Assembly (NCBI GenBank): GCA_040307385.1
Contig: JAWRJQ010000062.1
Span: 1 to 23,924, forward strand
Length of the DNA stretch: 23,924 nucleotides
Direction: 5' to 3'
Source of the DNA: RUG721 sp040307385
Lineage (GTDB): Bacteria; Actinomycetota; Coriobacteriia; Coriobacteriales; Atopobiaceae
Both the position numbers and the translations under genes were made by a program. Below the pieces are notes generated by a model, which saw nothing but the letters and a program-made list of their open reading frames with translations, had not been told where the DNA came from and made no database searches. Positions 14,112 to 23,924 of this stretch are shown one piece after another (within the stretch, counting starts at the first letter, position 1; the number at the start of each line of letters is the position of its first letter).

Positions 14112-14798
14112 TCACGCGGATGCCGTGACCTTCTCCCAGTCGGCCGCGAACAGCGCGAGGCCGCGATCGGTGAGCGGATGCTCGAGGCACTTCTTGAGCG
14201 CCGCCATGGGAACGGTGGCGATGTCGGCGCCCATGAGGGCGGCCTGCGTGACCTGGTAGGGCGAGCGGATGGATGCGGAGATGATCTCGACGCCGCCCTC
14301 GTCGGCCCACCAGCCGAAGTCGTAGTTGCCGATGGCCGTGACGATGTCGCCGAGGAAGTTGAGGCCGTCTTCGGCGATGTCTTCGAAGCGGCCGATGAAC
14401 GGCGAGACGTAGCGGGCGCCGGCGCGGGCCGCGAGCAGGGCCTGCGGCACGGAGAAGATGAGCGTCATGTTGACGCGGATGCCCTCGGAGGCCAGCACGC
14501 GCGCGGCGGCGAGGCTTTCGGCGCAGATGGGGAGCTTGACGCAGATGTTGGGCGCCAGCGACGCGAGGTGGCGGCCCTCCTCGATCATGCCCTCGGTGGT
14601 GGATGCGGTGGACTCGGCGGAGACGGGCACGCCCTCGCCGACGATCTGGCATATCTTCACCATATGATCCTCGAAGTCGGCGAGCTTTCCGCCGGTTTTT
14701 GCATAGAGGCTCGGATTGGTGGTGACGCCCGACAAACAGCCCCAGCTCGCAGCCTCGCGGATGTCGTTCAGGTCGGCGGTGTCGATGAAGAACTTCAT
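14112..14798 (-). CDS. tal: Small (TalC-type) transaldolase
   Basis: Predicted transaldolase of the non-oxidative pentose phosphate pathway, moving a dihydroxyacetone unit between sugar phosphates. The 228 aa are the short MipB/TalC subfamily shared with fructose-6-phosphate aldolase. Asp6, Asn28 (GVTTNPSL) and the Schiff-base Lys88 (CVKLP) are present. Two positions that separate the activities point to transaldolase: Glu62 (VSAES), where the aldolase has Gln, and Phe134 (VSPFIGR), where the aldolase has Tyr. The ATG at 14798 has AAAGGA upstream. It ends in TGA. It follows the yitT gene by 54 bp with no terminator between, so it may share that transcript. Confidence 0.92.
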   Translation of the reverse strand: MKFFIDTADLNDIREAASWGCLSGVTTNPSLYAKTGGKLADFEDHMVKICQIVGEGVPVSAESTASTTEGMIEEGRHLASLAPNICVKLPICAESLAAARVLASEGIRVNMTLIFSVPQALLAARAGARYVSPFIGRFEDIAEDGLNFLGDIVTAIGNYDFGWWADEGGVEIISASIRSPYQVTQAALMGADIATVPMAALKKCLEHPLTDRGLALFAADWEKVTASA

Positions 14799-14852
14799 GG
14801 CAATCCTTTCTTTTCGCAGGTGAACGATATTATCTTAGCGCAAGATACGCGC

Positions 14853-15725
14853 CTAGACCTCCATCTGTTTGAATCCCTCGCCAAACGCCTCGTGCATCTC
14901 CGAGATGAACATGATGGCGTCGGGGTCGCACTCGGCGACGATCTGCTTGAGGTGAGCCGTCTCGGCGCGGTCGAGCACGCACAGAAGCACGGGGCGGTTG
15001 TTGCCGCTCCACACGCCGCGCGCCTGGAGCTCGGTGCACCCTCGGTTGAGGTCGTACAGGATGGCCTCGGCGATGGCGGCATGCTCGCGCGAGACGATGT
15101 AGGCGGCGCGCATGGTGCGCGGGCCGTCCACCACGGCGTCGCACACGCGACCCGATATGAAGATCGCCACGAGGGCGTAGAGGGCGTTGCGCGGTGAGAA
15201 CACCAGCGCCGAGATGCCGATGACGATGAAGTCGGAGACGATGAAGGTGGTGCCCACGGGCACGCCGGTGCGCCTCTGGATGAACTGGGCGATGATGTCG
15301 GTGCCGCCGGTGTTGCCGCCGCCGCGCATGACGAACCCGATGCCCGCGCCGCACACGGCGCCGCCCCAGATGGACGCCAGAAGCATATCCTCGGTCATCT
15401 TGGGAAGGAGGGGGTCGAGCAGGTCGATGAGGGCGCCCGTGACGAGGAATCCCACGATGACGCGAATCAGATAGTGCTTGTCGCCCGAGCGCGCGACGAG
15501 CAGGATGAGCACGATGTTGATGGAGATGGTCTGGATGCCCACGGGCAGATCGAAGCCGTTGAGCTCGGCGACGCGGCTCGTGATGGTGGCGAGACCCGAG
15601 ATGCCGCCCGCAGCGAGGCCGTTGGGCACGAGGAACATGTCGATACCCACCGCGAACAGGGTGCCGCCCAGAATGATCCACGTGAGATCGACGAGCGCCT
15701 TGCGCCAGGAGAATCCGTTACGCAT
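14853..15725 (-). CDS. YitT-family membrane protein (DUF161/DUF2179)
   Basis: Predicted integral membrane protein, 290 aa. The start at 15725 is chosen because GGGAG lies 6 nt upstream and it overlaps the last codons of prfB by 8 bp; a longer frame to 15776 lies wholly within prfB. About six membrane segments are visible (near 11-32, 62-78, 86-104, 114-134, 158-177 and 181-197). A conserved glycine-rich loop RGGGNTGGTD (134-143) precedes the fifth. A soluble C-terminal DUF2179 domain (about 205-288) follows, with IVSREH and DAIMFISEMHEAFGEGF. The family's transport role is not established. The overlap suggests translational coupling to RF2. It ends in TAG. Confidence 0.93.
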   Translation of the reverse strand: MRNGFSWRKALVDLTWIILGGTLFAVGIDMFLVPNGLAAGGISGLATITSRVAELNGFDLPVGIQTISINIVLILLVARSGDKHYLIRVIVGFLVTGALIDLLDPLLPKMTEDMLLASIWGGAVCGAGIGFVMRGGGNTGGTDIIAQFIQRRTGVPVGTTFIVSDFIVIGISALVFSPRNALYALVAIFISGRVCDAVVDGPRTMRAAYIVSREHAAIAEAILYDLNRGCTELQARGVWSGNNRPVLLCVLDRAETAHLKQIVAECDPDAIMFISEMHEAFGEGFKQMEV

Positions 15726-16836
15726 GCGCATCTCCCCCGCCCACCGACCAGCGGTGATACCCCACGATGAAGGCATCGAGATCGCCGCCCGCGAGAACCG
15801 CGTCGGCGTTGCCCGTCTCGACGCCCGTTCTGAGGTCTTTGACCATCTGATACGGGTAGAGCACGTAGCTGCGGATCTGGTTGCCCCACGCGATGTCGGT
15901 CTTGGGGCCGCGCAGCTCCTCGAGCTCCGCCTCGCGCTTCTGACGCTCGAGCTCGTAGAGCTTCGAGCGCAGGATGTTCATGGCGAAGGCCTTGTTCTGA
16001 AGCTGGCTGCGCTCGTTCTGGCAGGTCACGACGATGCCCGTGGGCTTGTGGGTGATGCGCACGGCGGAGTCGGTGGTGTTGACGCCCTGGCCGCCGTGAC
16101 CGCTCGCGTGGAATACGTCGATGCGCAGATCGTCGGCATCGATATCCACCTGGATGTCGTCAGGGAGCACGGGGAGCACCTCCACGCCCGCGAAAGTGGT
16201 CTGGCGGCGCTTCTTGGTATCGGTGGGCGAGATGCGCACGAGGCGATGCACGCCCTGCTCGGCGCGGAGCATGCCGTAGGCGTTGTGGCCGTTCACGGTG
16301 AAGGTGGCTCTGTCGAGGCCGATGGTCTCGCCGGAAGGAGCGTCGTTGACGGTGACCTTCCATGAGCGGCGCGCGCAATAGGCCTGGTACATGCGGAACA
16401 GCATCGCGCACCAGTCCTGGGCCTCCAGACCGCCCTGGCCGGGGGTCACGGTGACGATGGCATCGCCATGGTCGAGCTCGTCGGTGAACCAGCTCGAGAG
16501 CTCGAGATCGGACAGCGTGCGCTCGAGATCCTCGGCGAGGCTGCGTGCCTCGTCGAACAGCGACTCGTCCTCCGTCTCCCTGCCCAGTTCGAGCGCGGTC
16601 TCGGCGTCTTCGAGCAAAGTGCGTGCCGCTTCGAGGGCGGCGACGTCGTCGCGGGCGGCGGACAGCTCGGCCATCTGCCTGCGCGCGTTCTCGGCATCGT
16701 TCCAGAAATCGGGAGCGGCGCCGGCAGCCTCGAGCTTGGCGATGGTTTGGCGCAGCTCATCGAGGTGGAGATACCCCTCCACCTCGTGCAGGCGCTCGGC
16801 GAGCGCCTCGAGAGATGTGCCTTCGAACTCCGCCAT
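15718..16836 (-). CDS. prfB: Peptide chain release factor 2
   Basis: Class I release factor that normally reads UGA and UAA. It is 372 aa. The catalytic GGQ is intact (248-250, SGHGGQGVN), followed by TTDSAVRITH. The codon-reading loop is ISPTDTKKRRQTTF: Ser203-Pro204-Thr205 stands where almost all RF2 have SPF, and Gln212 stands at the usual His, as I recall for actinobacterial RF2. The reading frame is continuous through the GYLHLDEL region where many bacteria have the in-frame UGA for +1 frameshifting, so that autoregulation is absent. The ATG directly follows the secA TAG with no gap. The AGGAACC ribosome site lies in secA. It ends in TAA. Confidence 0.96.
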   Translation of the reverse strand: MAEFEGTSLEALAERLHEVEGYLHLDELRQTIAKLEAAGAAPDFWNDAENARRQMAELSAARDDVAALEAARTLLEDAETALELGRETEDESLFDEARSLAEDLERTLSDLELSSWFTDELDHGDAIVTVTPGQGGLEAQDWCAMLFRMYQAYCARRSWKVTVNDAPSGETIGLDRATFTVNGHNAYGMLRAEQGVHRLVRISPTDTKKRRQTTFAGVEVLPVLPDDIQVDIDADDLRIDVFHASGHGGQGVNTTDSAVRITHKPTGIVVTCQNERSQLQNKAFAMNILRSKLYELERQKREAELEELRGPKTDIAWGNQIRSYVLYPYQMVKDLRTGVETGNADAVLAGGDLDAFIVGYHRWSVGGGDAHA

Positions 16837-19947
<3,111 letters not shown>

Positions 19948-20057
19948 GGACACATTCCCATCTCATGGTGCTGACGATCCATATATCTTCATAACTTTAC
20001 CTAACTGCGAATGGGAGTTGCACGTAACTGCCATCTCACATCAAATGAGCACCGAGA

Positions 20058-23024
20058 TCATGCTTCTTTATCGATCTCCGCTCCCTCAACTGCGTCTGCG
20101 CGGTCCTGCTCGGCAAGAAGCGCCCCCATGGCGGCCTGCAGCTCGGGGGAGGGCCTGCGTCGCCTTCCGTGCGAACCCTTCTTGAGGTACGCACGATACC
20201 GGCGGACGGCCTCTTCGAATCGTCCCGACGCCTTGAGCGCGCGGATGAGGGCGCAGAAGGCATCTTCGCGCTTTCCGTCGATGAGCGTGGCGGATTCGGC
20301 GAAATGAACGGCGAGCTTGCGCTTTTCCAGACGCAGAGCCGTCTCCGACCCGAGCACCAAAACATCGGCATAGAGCTTCGCCATCTCGCGCGCCCGGGAG
20401 CGCATGAGGCCGCCGCCATCCTGCAAGGGGATATGGAGGCTCCCCCGATAGATCTCCTCGGCGCGCTGAACGGCATCCACCACCTCCCCATCGTGCTGTC
20501 CCTCCATGCGGAGCGCCGCGCGCGCCGCCTCCACGAAATCGTCGATGTCGCAGCGCACCTGGCCTTCGTTGAAAGCGATCGCACCGTCGTTGCGCGCAAG
20601 CGCGATGGGCTCGAGCGAATCGTCGATGCGGGAGACGATGCGCCTGATCCTGCTGACTGCTTGATAGATGCGCTCGCGCCCTCCGATATAGTCGGACCCC
20701 GGCCATGCCGACTCGATGAGGTTGATGCGCGTCATGCTATGCCCCGGAGCAGCGGCGAGCAGCGCGAGCACGGTGGCGGCGTTGCGCGCCGAGAGCTCCC
20801 TTCCGGGTATCTCGATGCCGTTCACGCAGAGCGAGAAGCCTCCGAACAGCCTGATCTCGATGCCGCGTTCGAGCGCAGGGCGCTCCGGCGCCTCAAGCTC
20901 CAAGACGGCAGGCTCGCCGGGAGCTTCCTGGAACTCGCGCACGACATGCTCGATTCCTCTGAGCTGCTTGTACCACGCCGGGTGGATCCTCGCCCGGAAT
21001 CTGCGCGAGAAGGTTCCGGGCAGGTTGGCGAGCGCCATGACGAGCCACAGGTAGTCGTGGGGCACCGACGCATCGACGCCGCTCGGTTCCTCGGACAGCG
21101 CGGAGCATACCGCCCGCGCGATGCTTTCGACCTGCCCGCTCGCCCAGCTGCGGCGCAGCAGGGGCTTATGGGCCGCAGGCTCTTCGAGGTACGCCGCGCT
21201 GATGGCATAGAGCAGCGCCGCTATGTCGGCCAACACGCCGCTTCTGCACGTATCCGCGAGCTGCTTCGCATGGCGTGCCTGCACATGCGCGCTCACGAAG
21301 GCCCGCTTGACGAGATCGGACAGCACGAGGGCGCAGCACAACGCCGCAGCAAGCACGGCATCTCCCCGTCGCTCGGCAACCGCGAGCGCAGCCTCCAGGC
21401 CGTTGGGGGCCGCTACGCCGAGCATCGTCGCGCGGACGGCTCCTATGATGGAACCCCACTCCGTCAGGGGCGACAGCCCCATGCGCTCGAAGAACTCTTC
21501 CGATGCGCGGACGCGCTCCCGGCTGGGCGCGTCCTGCTCGCACAGGAGAACGCGGGCAAGCTCCTCGTCCACTGCGAGCAGCGCTTCGGACAGGGTGCGT
21601 TCGATGCCGTCGGGCCGATACATCCGCAGGAGCCTGCGGCACTCCCCCATGCGCCCATGGATGAGCAGGGACACCGCCTCCAGATGCAGCGCGAGCCCTG
21701 CAGCCATGGGATCATCGTGCTCGAGCGCTATGGCGCCTTCCCCATGGGACGAGCCTCCGAGCAGGGTGCGGCCCAGGCACAGCAGGCGCACGCGGACATG
21801 GTCGCGCTCGTCGCGTGCGGTTGCAAAGGCGCGGGTGCCGAGCAGGACATCCTCCTTGCGATCGGGCGCCCACAGCGCCTGATAGGCGCTGTCGAGCATC
21901 TCGTACGCATAGGGCGACACCTCCTCCGAGAACACCTCGATGGCAAGCGCGCTGCGCACGAGCTCCGTCTCGCCCACGTTGAGGAACTCGATTCCGTTGC
22001 GCAAGGCGAGCGTAGCGCGCTGCTGTTCGTCGAGCAGGGCGACGATGCGGGCGGCGCGCTCCGCCCTGCCCTGCTCGACGAGCCTGTCGACCGCTGCAGC
22101 CGTGCACGCCGGCCAAGCGCGCCCCGCAGCCGCCAGCACGTCCGAGCAGAACATGATGCCTATGTCATCTTCGAGGCCGACGCACCGAAACGCCTTGGAT
22201 GCGGGATCGAGCGATACGAGCGCAGACTCCTGCAGCGCGGCCATCGTCGCATCGACGTGCAGCTCGCCGACGGCCGCACTCAGATCATCATAGGATCCCC
22301 GCCCGAACAGCATGGCGGCGAACCGGATCCTGCGATCCTCATCGAGGAGGGAGTCGCGGATCATGGTGCCTGCAAGGCTGCAGAGCGTCTCGCCGAACGC
22401 CGGGAGGAACGTATCGGGCGTGCCGTCGTGCACGCTATGCGTTTGCAGGGCGTCCACGAGCGCGGGGATTCCATCGCTTGCTCGCATGATCGCCTCCGAT
22501 CGCTCCCGGGGAGCGATGTCGGAGCGGCGCATCCTGAGATCGTCCTTGGCGATGCGCAGGCAGCCGTCCAGCGCATCGAGCACCTGTTCGGCCTCGGGGC
22601 GCAGCGTGAGCACGACCAGCGCGCCGAGCTTGTGGAGGCGCAGGATGGGGCGGGCCATGCACGACACGCCGTACTCGTCGGCGGGGCAGATGTCGTCGAT
22701 GATGACGCACAGCCGCTTTCCCTTGCGAAGGCGCGGGGCGAGGCGGCGGGCGGTCTTGGAAAGGCGCACGCTCGCCGTTTCGCTATCGAACCCGGTGAGC
22801 GATATGAACTCGACGGCATCGGCATGCAGCCGTTCGGCCACGGCGCAGGCGAGCTGCGTTTTTCCCATGCCCGGCTCGGCGCACAGGGCCACGATGTCGC
22901 CGGCGCCAACATGCTCCACAACAGCACTTTCGAGGAAGGTTCTCGTGAGGTTGCCGCACAGCATGTGTCCACGGGGTGCGAAAGCCCCCTCATGCGCATC
23001 TGCGCGTGTCTGCGTATTTGTCAT
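20058..23024 (-). CDS. STAND-like transcriptional regulator: N-terminal ATPase, C-terminal SARP winged helix and BTAD
   Basis: Predicted 988-aa soluble regulator. The N-terminus has a P-loop of the [AG]xxxxGK[ST] form (AEPGMGKT, 49-56) and a Walker B-like CVIIDD (106-111), as in signal-responsive ATPases of the MalT/AfsR kind. Residues about 250-700 are Ala/Leu-rich helices, probably tetratricopeptide-like repeats. From about 720, IEIRLFGGFSLCVNG begins an OmpR-like winged helix, with an RERIYQAVSRIRR recognition-helix region. A bacterial transcriptional activator domain follows (about 825-970, starting CDIDDFVEAA). A basic GSHGRRRR patch precedes a short acidic end. In AfsR the DNA-binding part comes first; here the order is reversed. 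The start at 23024 has GGAGAGG upstream. It ends in TGA. The target genes and ligand are unknown; no partner gene lies beside it. Confidence 0.85.
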   Translation of the reverse strand: MTNTQTRADAHEGAFAPRGHMLCGNLTRTFLESAVVEHVGAGDIVALCAEPGMGKTQLACAVAERLHADAVEFISLTGFDSETASVRLSKTARRLAPRLRKGKRLCVIIDDICPADEYGVSCMARPILRLHKLGALVVLTLRPEAEQVLDALDGCLRIAKDDLRMRRSDIAPRERSEAIMRASDGIPALVDALQTHSVHDGTPDTFLPAFGETLCSLAGTMIRDSLLDEDRRIRFAAMLFGRGSYDDLSAAVGELHVDATMAALQESALVSLDPASKAFRCVGLEDDIGIMFCSDVLAAAGRAWPACTAAAVDRLVEQGRAERAARIVALLDEQQRATLALRNGIEFLNVGETELVRSALAIEVFSEEVSPYAYEMLDSAYQALWAPDRKEDVLLGTRAFATARDERDHVRVRLLCLGRTLLGGSSHGEGAIALEHDDPMAAGLALHLEAVSLLIHGRMGECRRLLRMYRPDGIERTLSEALLAVDEELARVLLCEQDAPSRERVRASEEFFERMGLSPLTEWGSIIGAVRATMLGVAAPNGLEAALAVAERRGDAVLAAALCCALVLSDLVKRAFVSAHVQARHAKQLADTCRSGVLADIAALLYAISAAYLEEPAAHKPLLRRSWASGQVESIARAVCSALSEEPSGVDASVPHDYLWLVMALANLPGTFSRRFRARIHPAWYKQLRGIEHVVREFQEAPGEPAVLELEAPERPALERGIEIRLFGGFSLCVNGIEIPGRELSARNAATVLALLAAAPGHSMTRINLIESAWPGSDYIGGRERIYQAVSRIRRIVSRIDDSLEPIALARNDGAIAFNEGQVRCDIDDFVEAARAALRMEGQHDGEVVDAVQRAEEIYRGSLHIPLQDGGGLMRSRAREMAKLYADVLVLGSETALRLEKRKLAVHFAESATLIDGKREDAFCALIRALKASGRFEEAVRRYRAYLKKGSHGRRRRPSPELQAAMGALLAEQDRADAVEGAEIDKEA

Positions 23025-23364
23025 GCTCTCTCACCTCTCCGCATGCATCGACAGGGTGCGTCGGGTACCCGAACAGGGAAGTGCCCCACACCCTAGCATG
23101 AAAAGAAATGAACGATTTTGGAAATACTTTTCGGTAAAGATTTTTATCTGCAGAGCCGTGTAAGATATCCGTCATCTACCCGTAGGATATGTATAACGAA
23201 CCCATAAGAGCAGACCACAGCTTAGGAATCCACGTTATATGCGATTATCACATATAAATAATGTAACTGATGATATGCACGGAATGGCATAGGAGCCGCC
23301 GAGAATCTATTAGGTGAACGCTATCATATGAGGGGCGAGCGCGCGACATAGCAAATGCCCCTTG
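23025..23364. other. AT-richer spacer between the rRNA operon and the regulator gene
   Basis: No gene is seen. On the minus strand the first part after 5S lacks a clear U-tract terminator. The middle is AT-rich and holds the inverted repeat at 23235-23257. The last part before the regulator contains AGGGTG/CACCCT arms enclosing a TCGGGTACCCGA palindrome (about 23054-23095), which could fold in the 5' leader. No promoter with two good boxes could be picked. Confidence 0.5.
23235..23257. promoter_or_regulatory. Inverted repeat, possible operator
   Basis: TTATATG (23235-23241) and CATATAA (23251-23257) form perfect 7-bp arms around a 9-bp spacer in the AT-rich region upstream of the regulator. 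The shape and size fit a dimeric repressor or activator site. Nothing identifies the binding protein. Confidence 0.4.
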
Positions 23365-23485
23365 TTGGTCAGCGACGTCCTGCTCTCCCACGGACTCACT
23401 CCGCAGTACCATCGGCGCTCGGGGGCTTAACTACTGGGTTCGGAATGGGACCAGGTGTACCTCCCCTGCCATGGTCGCTGACCAA
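23365..23485 (-). rRNA. rrf: 5S ribosomal RNA
   Basis: The minus strand carries the 5S core: TGGCAGGGGAGGTACACC, CCCATTCCGAACCC and GTTAAGCCCC, ending with TGGGAGAGCAGGACG. Helix I is formed by TTGGTCAGCGAC with GTCGCTGACCAA; exact mature ends may differ by a few bases. Outside it, a further 11 bp on each side remain perfectly complementary (23354-23364 with 23486-23496), giving a precursor stem of 23 bp. Confidence 0.95.
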
Positions 23486-23593
23486 CAAGGGGCATTCGGT
23501 TGTCAAAGGGCGCAGACGATGTGCCCTGAAGGCCGCACAGCGTGACATGGTAGATGACTTATACGATCGCATCAAGTTCGAGTAATGAAAAGA

Positions 23594-23924
<331 letters not shown>

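Noticed and set aside
16755..16785. Programmed +1 frameshift in prfB
   Set aside because: The frame is continuous through GYLHLDEL with no in-frame UGA or shift-prone CUU-UGA.
20169..23096. A 975-codon open frame on the plus strand opposite the regulator
   Set aside because: Same codon-aligned antisense effect. It has no recognisable domain, whereas the minus strand shows Walker, winged-helix and BTAD features. Similar frames at 4325-6811 and 17329-19257 were rejected for the same reason.
23355..23585. A plus-strand open frame across the 5S gene
   Set aside because: The region is 5S rRNA and spacer on the minus strand.

Overview
The window is a high-GC bacterial chromosome segment with every recognisable gene on the minus strand. 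It carries the universal transcription/translation core and reads right to left. An actinobacterial-type clamp insertion in RpoC, an Actinobacteria-like RF2 motif (RRQT) and the overall gene set suggest the class Coriobacteriia (Collinsella/Olsenella-like). That placement is inference; no 16S rRNA is in the window.

From right to left: the 3' part of a 23S rRNA gene (23594-23924) and a 5S rRNA (about 23365-23485) end an rRNA operon. A 341-bp AT-richer spacer precedes a 988-aa regulator (20058-23024) with an N-terminal P-loop ATPase and a C-terminal SARP-type winged helix plus BTAD domain. Next comes a tightly packed unit: secA, prfB (RF2) and a YitT-family membrane protein, then a small transaldolase (tal) ending in a strong terminator. 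A second unit has a near-consensus promoter, then tRNA-Tyr, tRNA-Thr, tRNA-Met and tuf, and ends in a terminator. A third has its own promoter, then rpmG, tRNA-Trp, secE and nusG, followed by rplK and rplA. rplJ-rplL follow with their own promoter, an L10-type leader and an attenuator. A UUCG-loop terminator closes rplJL, and a separate promoter drives rpoB-rpoC. The order is the classical tRNA-tuf-secE-nusG-rplKAJL-rpoBC string, broken into several promoter/terminator units.

The unusual content lies inside these housekeeping genes. RpoC has a C-terminal extension of about 145 residues that contains a domain resembling the RNA polymerase alpha C-terminal domain, with most DNA-contacting residues kept. 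RpoB has a rewritten, 8-residue longer fork-loop-2 region. The bridge helix and trigger loop of RpoC carry substitutions at usually conserved positions. RF2 has SPT instead of SPF in its stop-codon-reading tripeptide, and 9 of the 15 protein genes end in TAG while only 2 end in TGA, which is odd for a high-GC genome. SecA has an enlarged insertion in its second nucleotide-binding domain. A triple GC-rich palindromic repeat sits between rplL and rpoB. All family comparisons were made from memory, without alignment tools.
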